Positions 18,125 through 26,388 of a DNA stretch of 64,000 bases are shown here, piece by piece. Source of the stretch: Pueribacillus sp041725775 (GTDB lineage: Bacteria; Bacillota; Bacilli; Bacillales; UBA6769); the NCBI RefSeq assembly GCF_041725775.1, contig NZ_JBEUEL010000006.1, positions 1 through 64,000 on the forward strand, in the 5' to 3' direction. The notes beneath the pieces are model-generated. The model was not told the origin of the DNA. It did not search any database and saw only the letters and a program-made list of their open reading frames with translations. The position numbers and the translations under genes are program-made. Positions within the stretch are counted from its first letter, which is position 1; the number at the start of each line of letters is the position of its first letter.

Positions 18125-18288
18125 CAAAGCAGGTCTCCTGACTTGCGTTTCATCTTACTTTGAGCCTTCCCATGCAAACACCTTGCAGTCTTTTGCACAG
18201 TGGGTATCCTCATTTCATCGACGCTTACAGTTGCGGGGGCAGTTCTGGAATTTCACCAGATTCCCTTACACTTTGTCCCAGCTTCTTA
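18125..18288 (-). ncRNA. Cobalamin riboswitch
   Basis: On the minus strand the aptamer runs from GGGACAAAGTG through GGAATCTGGTGAAATTCCAG and ACTGCCCCCGCAACTGTAAG to the B12 box AGTCAGGAGACCTGC at about 18131-18146. These match the conserved elements of the cobalamin (RF00174-type) aptamer in order. It controls the downstream btuF-cobT operon. Confidence 0.95.
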
Positions 18289-18317
18289 TTTAATGGATAT
18301 GAACAAACTACAATTTC

Positions 18318-18346
18318 ATCGTAACGAATATTCGATACACTGACAA
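18318..18346 (-). promoter_or_regulatory. Promoter of the cobalamin operon
   Basis: TTGTCA (18346-18341), a 17-bp spacer and TACGAT (18323-18318) lie about 30 bp before the start of the aptamer, reading on the minus strand. Confidence 0.6.
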
Positions 18347-18425
18347 GAAAAACTTTTTGCAACAAACTTTAATGATCATTCGCAAAAAAGATACGTTTTG
18401 CTACTATGCTTTCTTGCTTAATTGA

Positions 18426-18869
18426 CTACTCTTGAATTTGCAACAATGAGAGTAATTGACTTCGATTCGACGTAATATCATCTAACGTATATTGGTCGAG
18501 CACTTTAAAAAAAGCATTAAGCGCCTCATTCAACATACTTTTGAATCGACAAACTGGTGTTAATACGCACGTGTTCATTCCATTCGAATCGAAACAGTCG
18601 AGAAGATAAAAATCTTCTTCCGTTCGGCGCACGATTTCACCTATATTAATCTCTTCCGGTGCTTTCTTTAAACGCACACCTCCATTTCGTCCACGTACCG
18701 TTTCAACATATCCGAGTCGACCTAACTCGTGAATAATTTTTGTCAAATGATTTCTTTTTATATTGTACGCTTCGGAAATCTCATTTATATTTGAAAGTTT
18801 ATCATCGCGTCGCAATGACAGAAACATAAGAACTCGTAACGAATAATCTGTGTAACTCGTTAACTTCAT
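18426..18869 (-). CDS. nsrR: Rrf2-family nitric-oxide-sensing regulator
   Basis: The protein has 147 residues from the ATG at 18869, which has GAGGGAGCG upstream; the frame opens further but has no site there. It begins MKLTSYTDYSLRVL like B. subtilis NsrR, with a winged helix to about 65. The three Fe-S ligand cysteines are C92, C101 and C107. NsrR holds a 4Fe-4S cluster and releases DNA on meeting NO. It is divergent from the ba3 oxidase genes, so control of that oxidase is plausible but inferred. Confidence 0.88.
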   Translation of the reverse strand: MKLTSYTDYSLRVLMFLSLRRDDKLSNINEISEAYNIKRNHLTKIIHELGRLGYVETVRGRNGGVRLKKAPEEINIGEIVRRTEEDFYLLDCFDSNGMNTCVLTPVCRFKSMLNEALNAFFKVLDQYTLDDITSNRSQLLSLLQIQE

Positions 18870-18942
18870 ACGCTCCCTCTTTTCAAAATAAGTACAACTT
18901 AAGTTTAGCATAAGGATGTCTTTCAGTGCGATATATTACTAT

Positions 18943-18984
18943 TTTGTGACGTTAAAATTACGGATTTGTGACAGCAATTGTGAC
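18943..18984 (+). promoter_or_regulatory. Three direct TTGTGAC repeats between nsrR and the oxidase genes
   Basis: TTGTGAC occurs at 18944-18950, 18966-18972 and 18978-18984. The repeats lie in the divergent promoter region. They resemble the TTTGTGA half-sites of ResD-type regulators, which control respiratory genes in Bacillus. The assignment is inference. Confidence 0.45.
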
Positions 18985-19100
18985 GAAATTTTAAACATGC
19001 ATTTAGAATGCACCTTTTTAAATGCAATAGGGGTATAAAGGAATTAAACGGGTATATAACCTATGAAACAAAAATCGATAAAAAATACCTCCGTTAAAAT

Positions 19101-19137
19101 CCAGTAGTGAGGTTCACCCCACTCTCCTCACTGCTGG
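19101..19137 (+). other. Leader hairpin upstream of the oxidase operon
   Basis: CCAGTAGTGAGG (19101-19112) pairs with CCTCACTGCTGG (19126-19137) with one G-U pair. No T-tract follows, so it is a leader structure and not a simple terminator. It lies 44 bases before the ribosome binding site of the first gene. Apart from the repeats above, nothing else is seen in 18870-19195. Confidence 0.6.
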
Positions 19138-19195
19138 TTAAAATTACATAACAAAATCTAATAAACTCTAGAACTACTTTAAGGAGGTGAATACG

Positions 19196-19342
19196 TTGAA
19201 GACAGAGCTGGACACTCAAAAGCAAACACAGACAAAACACGGTGAAGAGAAGCTCTCAGGCACTTTTTTCGCTGTTATGCTACTCGGTACGTTCATGGTC
19301 GTGTCATGGTTTGGTGTCTACGGTTTATTTTTGAGTCGATAA
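19196..19342 (+). CDS. Cytochrome c oxidase subunit 2A (small ba3-type subunit)
   Basis: A 48-codon gene beginning with TTG behind a strong AAGGAGGTG (19181-19189). The product has a polar N-terminus rich in K, Q and T, then SGTFFAVMLLGTFMVVSWF and a short end, which is one membrane helix. Size and sequence pattern fit the subunit IIa that packs against the catalytic core of ba3-type oxidases. It lies 28 bases before subunit II. Confidence 0.85.
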   Translation: MKTELDTQKQTQTKHGEEKLSGTFFAVMLLGTFMVVSWFGVYGLFLSR

Positions 19343-19370
19343 GTAAAAATGAAATCGGAGGGTTTAAGCT

Positions 19371-19871
19371 ATGCACTTACACCGCTATGAAAAAATTTGG
19401 CTTGCGTTCGGTATGGGGTCACTCGCATTATTTCTAGTTATCCTAGGTTTTGCTGCCTTTTATAAAGGGATGCAACCCCAAAGTGCGATTGAAGTCTGTG
19501 ATCCGAATGAACTTGATCGAATTGATGATTTTAAACCAGAAAACCTAGGGGTTACAAAAGTAGATGATGATCAATATATTGTCAACATGGTGGCAACAGC
19601 CTTTAATTATGATTTTGGAAAAGATGAAGACGGGAAACCTGTCAACAAAATTAGAATTCCAAAAGGATCTAAAGTTTTATTCCAAGCCACTACGAAAGAC
19701 GTCATTCACGGTTTCGAAGTTGCGGGTACGAATGTCAATATGATGCTCGAACCTGGTTTTGTCAGCCGTTATGAAACAGAGTTAAAAAATCCCGGTGAAT
19801 ATACGGTCGTTTGTAACGAGTATTGCGGCGTTGGACACCATCTCATGTTCGCAACAGTGGAGGTGTATTAA
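19371..19871 (+). CDS. cbaB: ba3-type cytochrome c oxidase subunit II
   Basis: Carries the CuA centre that receives electrons from cytochrome c outside the membrane. One N-terminal helix (residues 10-31) is followed by a cupredoxin domain. CuA ligands are visible as H113, C148, C152, H156 and M159 (CNEYCGVGHHLM). The length of 166 is typical of the short ba3 subunit II. Ribosome binding site GGAGGG lies before the ATG; the stop is 2 bases before the subunit I start. Confidence 0.92.
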   Translation: MHLHRYEKIWLAFGMGSLALFLVILGFAAFYKGMQPQSAIEVCDPNELDRIDDFKPENLGVTKVDDDQYIVNMVATAFNYDFGKDEDGKPVNKIRIPKGSKVLFQATTKDVIHGFEVAGTNVNMMLEPGFVSRYETELKNPGEYTVVCNEYCGVGHHLMFATVEVY

Positions 19872-19873
19872 TA

Positions 19874-21523
19874 ATGCAAGAACTACCTTTATCTAAAAAA
19901 GAAAAGAAATTATATATGTCTTTTATGTATGTGACATACGTCTCTTTACTCATTGGTGGCTTAATGGGGTTATTACAAGTACTCCAGCGGACGGGTAAAG
20001 TTACGCTGCCATTCGGTATTGATTATTATCAAGTACTTACTGTACACGGTGTCATTCTTGGACTCGTGTTAACTACATTTTTCATCATAGGCTTTCAATT
20101 TTCATTAATGGGAAAAACGGTCGGAATTACGGATAAGCAGCTCAAATTCGGTTGGGTCAGTTTTTGGGTTATGCTCATCGGTACGATCTTGGCTGCGACA
20201 ATGATTTTACTAGGGCAAGGCTCGGTACTATATACATTCTATACACCGCTTAGAGCTCACCCTATTTTTTATATCGGACTAACGCTTGTCATCGTTGGAA
20301 CATGGATTGCAGCTACAATCAATTTTCGGCAATTATACTTATGGAAAAAAGAACATAAAGGACAAAAATCACCACTTTTAGCCTTTATGGTTACGATCAA
20401 CATGATTATGTGGTTTATTGCCACGCTTGGACTAGCGGTATCCGTACTTTTCCACATTTTACCGTGGTCACTCGGATACAAAGCAACGATTAACGTATTG
20501 TTAACACGAACATTATTCTGGTATTTTGGCCACCCACTCGTTTATTTTTGGCTTTTACCTGCGTACATGGCATGGTATGCTATTATTCCAAAAGTCATCG
20601 GCGGGAAAATTTTCAGTGACGGTCTCGCACGATTGTCGTTCGTTTTATTTTTAATGTTTTCCATTCCAGTTGGGTTTCACCACCAGTTAACAGAGCCTGG
20701 AATTGATCCGATGTGGAAATTCATTCAAGTTACATTAACAATGATGGTCGTTGTGCCAACATTAATGACTGCTTTCTCGTTATTTGCAACGTTTGAAACA
20801 ACAGGAAGGAAAAAAGGATATACAAGTCTTTTCGGCTGGTTCAAAAAATTACCTTGGAAAGACGTCCGCTTTTTTGCACCGTTCGTTGGAATGCTCTTTT
20901 TCATCCCTGGTGGAATAGGTGGAATTATTAACGCTTCTCACCAACTTAACACTGTCGTGCACAACACTGTATGGATTACAGGACACTTCCACTTAACAGT
21001 TGCTACAGCTGTCATGTTAACATTTTTCGGTGTTACGTATTGGCTCGTCCCACATTTAAGAGGCCGTACACTAACACCTAGCATCAACCGATTAGGAATG
21101 ATTCAAACGATTCTTTGGGCAATCGGAATGTTTGTTATGAGTGCTGGTATGCATATTGCTGGATTACTTGGTGCACCGAGACGTTCAGCTTTCTCCATGT
21201 ATGATGGAGGAGATCAAGTATCGACGTGGATCGGTTATCAAATTGCTCAGGCGGTTGGCGGTACAATTCTATTCATCGCCATCTTATTGATGGTTTATGC
21301 TTTCATTAAGCTTACATTCTTTGCCCCGCACGGCGAAGAAGAGTACCCAATCGCTCAAGAAGAAGATGATGCACCGCCAACACCTAAGATTCTTGAAAAC
21401 TGGAAATTGTGGATTGGCATTACAGTCGCGCTTATTCTTTTTGCCTACACAATCCCAGTAATCGATATTATACAACATTCACCACCAGGTTCCGAACCAT
21501 TTGATTGGCCAATCGGAAGGTAA
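19874..21523 (+). CDS. cbaA: ba3-type cytochrome c oxidase subunit I
   Basis: The catalytic, proton-pumping subunit of 549 residues and about 13 helices. H59 (TVHGVILGL) is the likely low-spin heme ligand. FGHPLVYFW, HHQLTEPG and TGHFHLTVATAV carry the CuB and heme ligands; HPLVY replaces the HPEVY of A-type oxidases, as in B-type enzymes. GGAGGTG lies 8 bases before the ATG at 19874; the frame opens earlier inside subunit II. A terminator follows. Such oxidases have high oxygen affinity. Confidence 0.93.
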   Translation: MQELPLSKKEKKLYMSFMYVTYVSLLIGGLMGLLQVLQRTGKVTLPFGIDYYQVLTVHGVILGLVLTTFFIIGFQFSLMGKTVGITDKQLKFGWVSFWVMLIGTILAATMILLGQGSVLYTFYTPLRAHPIFYIGLTLVIVGTWIAATINFRQLYLWKKEHKGQKSPLLAFMVTINMIMWFIATLGLAVSVLFHILPWSLGYKATINVLLTRTLFWYFGHPLVYFWLLPAYMAWYAIIPKVIGGKIFSDGLARLSFVLFLMFSIPVGFHHQLTEPGIDPMWKFIQVTLTMMVVVPTLMTAFSLFATFETTGRKKGYTSLFGWFKKLPWKDVRFFAPFVGMLFFIPGGIGGIINASHQLNTVVHNTVWITGHFHLTVATAVMLTFFGVTYWLVPHLRGRTLTPSINRLGMIQTILWAIGMFVMSAGMHIAGLLGAPRRSAFSMYDGGDQVSTWIGYQIAQAVGGTILFIAILLMVYAFIKLTFFAPHGEEEYPIAQEEDDAPPTPKILENWKLWIGITVALILFAYTIPVIDIIQHSPPGSEPFDWPIGR

Positions 21524-21529
21524 AAATTT

Positions 21530-21568
21530 ATAAACTGCTGGAGTGAAAATCCCAGCAGTTTATTTTTC
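21530..21568 (+). terminator. Terminator of the oxidase operon
   Basis: TAAACTGCTGG (21531-21541) pairs with CCAGCAGTTTA (21552-21562), followed by TTTTTCTATTTTT. Confidence 0.85.
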
Positions 21569-22064
21569 TATTTTTAAGCATTTCTTTTTTGTCTATATGT
21601 TTTTCAAAATTTTCTTTTCGTTTAGCCAGTATTTTATAGACAAAACGAACACAACGACATGTATCTTAGATTGTAATGCTTGAACAATTATTTTCATATG
21701 CGAATTTACATGCATTGCTAAATCAATGGTTGTCGTTGCTTCACATGCACCTAATTCATTCACAACAATTTACTTTTCAATCTTTTGTAGACTATAATTT
21801 GAATTACTGTAGTCGTTTTCGATGACAAAGCTAGTTAGTTCACCGATATCAAAAACAAAACGGGAGTAGAGGAGCATTTACCCTTAGATAGCCTATTTTG
21901 CGGTTCTGAGCATCACAAGAAGAATTGCTACAACGAACCACGATGTCCATAATTAGAGAGTTACAAGCAACGTCTCTTCGTATAATATGTTTATCTAAAG
22001 TAGTTCCAAGTGTCTGTTTATGCTAAATAAAGAAGTGAAAAAATCCTAAACCATACACCTTGGA
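21569..22064. other. Intergenic stretch with a possible coding relic
   Basis: On the minus strand, about 21597-21775, a frame of some 58 codons (VVNELGACEATTTIDLAMHV, then HMKIIVQALQSK) has protein-like composition but no start or ribosome binding site. It is closed by stops on both sides. I do not recognise it. Nothing else stands out in this stretch. Confidence 0.3.
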
Positions 22065-22425
22065 TTATTTTGATAACGCTATTTTTATATGAGCTAAATG
22101 GTGCTCTTCATGCCAAGCTAATTTCGCAACTTTTGTTGCAACTGTAATTTTACCGTTTTTCTGGTGAGTAAACGCCCGATCTAATTAAAGCAAGCTTCAA
22201 ACGTTGATACATTTTCAACTGAGAATCAGCAATATGATGAACAAGTTGACGAACAGTCCAGCTACCATTACGATATGTTCTACTTAAGTCCTCATCACTT
22301 AATGTTTCAACCACCTCTCTTAATCGAATCGTATACGTTTTAATTTCATTTAGCCATTCTTGAACATTTTCTAAAGTCACGTTTTTAGGAACTTGTAATT
22401 TCCCAATTGGATAGGTGACACCCAT
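22065..22425 (-). pseudogene. YfiT/BstA-like DinB-family gene, internally deleted
   Basis: The first 85 or so residues (YPIGKLQVPKNVT, YRNGSWTVRQLVHHIADSQL) match the N-terminal half of YfiT-type metal-dependent bacillithiol-transferase-like proteins. The frame stops at 22150. In another frame the C-terminal end follows (KLAWHEEHHLAHIKIALSK, stop at 22065), with the conserved HH metal ligands. About 80 residues between the halves are missing. The N-terminal frame has a GGGGG-containing ribosome binding site. Confidence 0.8.
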
Positions 22426-23197
22426 TTTTATTCCCCCTATTTTATAAGTTATTTTTAAATCATCCTTACATTACAATCCACCCTTCGAAATCTGCTCCTT
22501 ATGTATGTGAGTCCGCTAGAGTGAGTGCTCTATTCTAGAAGAAAACTATTTACTAGCAACTCCTCCTTTCTTGCTATAGATTTCATATGTAAAATATCCA
22601 AATAAAATAATCCTATTCCTACTCCGAAACTAAACGGAGATACAATTGGAAATCAAGAAATATAAGCGAAGAAGTACGGCAACAACACAACCAATTATTA
22701 CCCGTGGTGGTATAAAATTTTAAGCACCTTTTAATTTTTTATCCAAAGCGCCTTGCTTAAATTTATGTTTCATTCATTCTGAAAACTACAAATACTGCAA
22801 TTGGAAGTAAAACGAGTGCGATTTCCGAAGCTAAGTTTATATTAGATACTCTCCTCTTTCACTTTTTAACATTTTAACGCCAGCTTTGCTGATTAACAAT
22901 CTGATCCAGGAATCAGAGATATCATGTTTGACGGGCTATAATGTGATAGCTACAAATCACCCCAAAACAACATCAATTTGATTTTGGGATCTTTGCGATT
23001 TATCCCGAACAATAAAAAGCGCTGCTTCGTTCATACGAGTTCCTTTAAAAAAGATATTCACCACGAAACGCACCTTGTTTTATCTTATTGCTTCATGTAA
23101 AAATCATTCTCTTCATTATTCGACTAAGAAAAATTTTTCGTAATTTTATTTAGCTAAGTACAATCATATGAGCATTTTAAACATTTTATTAAGTAAA
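22426..23197. other. Long intergenic stretch, mostly decayed sequence
   Basis: No intact gene is seen. On the minus strand near 22770-22850 a frame reads NLASEIALVLLPIAVFVVF behind a GAGGAG, without a normal start, so it may be a remnant of a small membrane protein. A hairpin CCCAAAA/TTTTGGG lies at 22961-22988. The region borders the IS1182-type unit. Confidence 0.35.
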
Positions 23198-23221
23198 AAC
23201 ACACGTGCAAACACGTGTGTT
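23198..23221. repeat. Left 24-bp direct repeat of the IS1182-type unit (terminator hairpin)
   Basis: This 24-bp sequence recurs exactly at 26364-26387. It is itself a hairpin: ACACACGTG, loop CAAA, CACGTGTGT. On the minus strand it is followed by TTTTT, so it is half of a bidirectional terminator that the insertion duplicated. Confidence 0.9.
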
Positions 23222-23291
23222 CAGGCTGTCGAGAAAGTTTTTCTCGACAGCCTGTTTTATTTATTTTCTTTAACAATTCACCGCGTTAATT

Positions 23292-23300
23292 TGGTATAAT
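23292..23300 (+). promoter_or_regulatory. Extended -10 promoter of the IS1182 transposase
   Basis: TGGTATAAT fits TGnTATAAT and lies 30 bp before the ATG at 23330. Confidence 0.6.
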
Positions 23301-23329
23301 ATAGGTATAAAAATTGGCAGGTGATATCC

Positions 23330-24469
23330 ATGTTTTATACAAGAAAAACCACTCAAAATGAAGTTGAGTTCGTTTCCATTGAAGAGCTTGTTCCCGATGA
23401 TCATCTTTTGCGTAAAATTGATAAATATATAGACTTTTCCTTTATTATTGAAAAAGTTCGTCCTTATTATAGCGAGGATAACGGACGCCCTTCTCTTGAT
23501 CCACTTATCCTTTTTAAAATGATGTTCATTGGTTACTTATTTGGAATTCGTTCTGAACGGCAATTAGAAAAAGAAATCAAAGTTAATGTTGCGTACCGCT
23601 GGTTTTTAGGCTTAAAACTCACAGTTCCAGTTCCTCACCATTCTACAATCAGTTGGAATCGTCGAACCCGTTTTAAAGACACGAACATCTTTCAAGAAAT
23701 CTTTGATGAGATTGTTCTTCAAGCCATGAATCATCACAATATGGTTGATGGCAGAGTGTTATTTACAGACTCAACGCACTTAAAAGCGAACGCCAATAAA
23801 CATAAATTTACAAGAAAAGAAGTTGAAATTGGAACACGCGAATATGTGGATGACTTAAACAAAGCCATTGAAGAAGACCGGATGAACGCTGGAAAAAAGC
23901 CGTTAAAGAAAAAAGAGGAGGTGGTTGAAACAAAGACGATGCGAGTAAGTAAAACAGACCCTGAAAGTGGTTTTATGTCTCGAGAGAATAAGCAGGAGAT
24001 GTTTTGTTATCTTGATCACCGTACAACAGATATGAAATATAACATCATTACCGATGCCTATGTTACTCCAGGAAATGTACATGATTCCGTGCCCTATCTT
24101 GAACGTCTTGACCATCAAATGAAACGGTTTGGGTTTCAAGTTGAAGCTGTTGCCCTTGATTCAGGTTATCTTACAACTCCCATTTGTAAGGGATTGTCGG
24201 AACGCGATATATTTGGTGTTATTGCTCATAGAAGATATCAACCAACGAGAGGGCTTTTTCCAAAATGGAAGTTTACATACGATAAGGAACGCGATCGTTA
24301 TATTTGTCCAAATGGAACAGAACTTGTCTATCGAACAACAACGAGAAATGGGTATCGTGAATATAAATCGAATCCTAAGATTTGTGCAACTTGCCCGCTT
24401 CTTCCCCAATGCACTCGGTCAAAAAACAAACAAAAAGTTGTGACGAGACATGTGTGGGAAGAACACTAA
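23330..24469 (+). pseudogene. IS1182-family transposase, C-terminally truncated
   Basis: 379 residues from the ATG at 23330, which has AGGTGA upstream. The N-terminal half is typical of IS1182 (SIEELVPDDHLLRKID, GRPSLDPLILFKMM, SERQLEKEIKVNVAYRWFLG) and FTDSTHLKANANK carries the first catalytic Asp. The reading ends in RHVWEEH followed by TAA; the next codons still read E-K-V-R as in relatives, so the TAA replaced a Lys codon. Thereafter similarity stops. Relatives go on for about 70 residues with the last catalytic residue, so this copy is inactive. Confidence 0.85.
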
Positions 24470-24600
24470 GAAAAGGTAAGGTTAAACTAGAAACAACAAG
24501 TTTTTTTGTGTTTAACTGTGTAAAATCAACGGAAAAACAAGTTTTTACTAAGAAACTTTTGACAGTACGCAAAACACACACAGGGGGTTTTTTTATTATC

Positions 24601-25585
24601 ATGTGTAATTATAATAGATTCGATCAGTCGAAAAATCAAGTGTATTAGTCGATAAAACTAAAAGTGGAAAAATAAGACCATGGCGAGAAAAGAAAATAGC
24701 AAATATAAGTTATTGGGAACTGCTGCATATTTTGGAGTTTAAAAAGGCTGAACGTGTGAAAGATTGTGCGGAGATCTTAGAATATAAAATGGACATAGAA
24801 ACGAGCGAAATTAATTTATATCGTGTTTGGTTTTGTAAATCTCGTTTGTGTCCAATGTGTAATTGGAGACGGGCTATGAAGCATGGTATTCAGTCACAAA
24901 AGGTTGTTGCTGAAGTTATTAGGCAAAAGCCAACGGTTCGTTGGTTGTTTCTCACATTAACTGTGAAAAATGTTTACGATGGTGAAGAATTAAACCAAAG
25001 TTTATCAGATATGGCGAAAGGTTTTAATCGCATGATGAAATATAAAAAATCACTAAGAATTTGGTTGATTTTATGCGTGCAACAGAAGTAACAGTAAACG
25101 AAATTGATAACTCGTATAATCAACATATGCATGTATTGATTTGTGTAGAAAGCACTTATTTTTATAACGCTGAAAATTATATTAATCAAAAACAATGGAT
25201 TCACTTTTGGCGAAAAGCGATGAAATTGGACTATGATCCAAGCGTTAAAATTTCAATTGTCCGTCCGAAAAATAAGGACACGAACGCTATGCAATCGGCA
25301 ATTAACGAAACGGCAAAGTATCCTGTGAAAGATACTGACTTCATGACAGATGACGAGAAAAAGAACTTGAAACGTTTATCTGATTTGGAAGAGGGGCTGC
25401 ATCGTAAACGATTGATTTCGTATGGTGGATTGTTAAAAGAAATTCATAAAAAATTAAATTTAGATGATCTCGAAGATGGCGATTTAATTCATGCAGATGA
25501 GGAACAGGAAAAAGCGGAAGAAGAAGGTTTTTCTATTGTTGCGATGTGGAATTGGGAACGACAAAATTATTTTGTAAAAGAGTAG
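24601..25585 (+). pseudogene. rep: Rolling-circle replication initiator of pUB110 type, frameshifted
   Basis: Read through two frame changes, the sequence gives a nearly full pUB110-like RepB: MCNYNRFD, then VLVDKTKSGKIRPWREKK, then FCKSRLCPMCNWRRAMKHG, then VDFMRATEVTVN. The first shift is near 24627-24645; the second, near 25045, is healed by one added A. The HUH metal motif (NQHMHVLICV) and the catalytic Tyr region (ETAKYPVKDTDF) are present, so decay is recent. The product made from the longest intact frames would be split, and no functional initiator is expected. This marks integrated plasmid DNA. Confidence 0.88.
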
Positions 25586-25626
25586 TTCGATAAATGAGCC
25601 ATTTTATTACGTAAGGAGGTAGTCAA

Positions 25627-25797
25627 TTGTTTAAACGTAAGTTGCATTGTTCTAATTGTAATCGAGAAGTTCAACCAGGGGAAGTAATATATGCAAAAAT
25701 GAAAGTGCCACAACATGCAGTGATGGTAGAAATTAAAGCATATTTGAAAAACGAGAGTGAAATTATTTGTATAGATTGTTCTAAATCAAAAGAGTGA
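25627..25797 (+). CDS. Small CxxC-CxxC protein of 56 residues
   Basis: A TTG start behind a strong AAGGAGGTAGTC. The product has two CxxC pairs (CSNC at residues 8-11 and CIDC near 49-52), so it probably binds zinc. It follows the rep relic by 40 bases and ends before a terminator. Function unknown; it may be a plasmid or chromosomal passenger. Confidence 0.65.
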   Translation: MFKRKLHCSNCNREVQPGEVIYAKMKVPQHAVMVEIKAYLKNESEIICIDCSKSKE

Positions 25798-25857
25798 ACT
25801 AAGGCAAGCTATCGGGTGCTATTGTTGAATAAAGAAAATAAAAGATTAGATACAGAA

Positions 25858-25890
25858 GATACGAGAGATTATTCTCGTGTCTTTTTTATT
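25858..25890 (+). terminator. Terminator after the CxxC gene
   Basis: GATACGAGA (25858-25866) pairs with TCTCGTGTC (25873-25881) with one G-U pair, followed by TTTTTTATTTT. Confidence 0.85.
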
Positions 25891-25920
25891 TTGGTTTTTG
25901 TGTTGCTAGAGGGAGAAGGA

Positions 25921-26256
25921 AAGCGTGGCAATTGTCAACGGTAAATCGCAACGAAGTGGTTCAGCGTTAGCTGATCCACGCAGTGAGAATTTAAGGAGTT
26001 GACAATTTGATCGCACCCGAACCCTCTTGGCACTGAAACAAACCCCACGTTTGACTTTCTAAAGAAGGGAAAGTCTTATACAAATTAAGGAAAGAAACCG
26101 TTGAGTGAAGCTTCGCAGATTCAAAAGAACTGCATGGGCTTCGCTATTGCAGGTTGAGAGGACTAAAAAACGCAAGGGAACAGGTGCTACTTACAGCTGC
26201 CTGTAGAACATGAAAAAGATAGCGATGCACCTAGCCAAGGTAGGATAGGTGCTTAA
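25921..26256 (+). ncRNA. Candidate structured RNA or plasmid origin
   Basis: A 330-base stretch without a coding frame contains several helices in order: AATTGTCAAC (25930-25939) with GTTGACAATT (25998-26007), enclosing GTGGTTCAGC/GCTGATCCAC (25957-25979); GACTTTC/GAAAGTC (26052-26074); GTGAAGC with GCTTCGC (about 26105-26144); ACAGG/CCTGT (about 26180-26203); GCACCTA/TAGGTGC (26227-26252). The strand is uncertain, since helices show on both. It could be an RNA of a mobile nuclease system (HEARO/omega-RNA kind) without its protein, or a single-strand origin of the plasmid (TAGCGA at 26220-26225 resembles the CS-6 motif). I cannot decide. Confidence 0.45.
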
Positions 26257-26363
26257 ACAAATGATATTATTAATTTTTGTAGTAAGTTTCCTTAACTAAA
26301 ACAAAAAACCACTTAGAAAATAAAAAGAGCTTGTAGAGAAAATACCCCTTTCTCTACAAGCTG

Positions 26364-26387
26364 AACACACGTGCAAACACGTGTGTT
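26364..26387. repeat. Right 24-bp direct repeat of the IS1182-type unit
   Basis: Exact copy of 23198-23221. Here the hairpin is followed by TTTTT on the plus strand. It lies immediately after the yknZ stop, which supports an original bidirectional terminator downstream of yknZ that was duplicated by the insertion. Confidence 0.9.
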
Positions 26388-26388
26388 T

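Larger units (their letters stand above)
23222..26363 (+). mobile_element. 3.1-kb IS1182-bounded unit carrying a rolling-circle plasmid relic
   Basis: The left end CAGGCTGTCGAGAAA (23222-23236) and the reverse complement of the right end, CAGCTTGTAGAGAAA (26363-26349), agree at 12 of 15 positions. Each end also folds on itself: the left arm pairs with 23240-23254, the right arm with 26328-26341. Perfect 24-bp direct repeats flank the unit. Inside are a C-terminally truncated IS1182-family transposase, a frameshifted pUB110-type rep gene, a small CxxC protein and a structured non-coding stretch. Most likely an IS1182 copy lost its 3' coding part to plasmid-derived DNA; a passenger-carrying unit that moved as a whole is the alternative. 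Confidence 0.75.

Noticed and set aside
23222..23254. Left palindrome taken as a plain terminator of an upstream gene
   Set aside because: No gene reads into it, and its outer half matches the far right end as a terminal inverted repeat, so it is better explained as the element's end.
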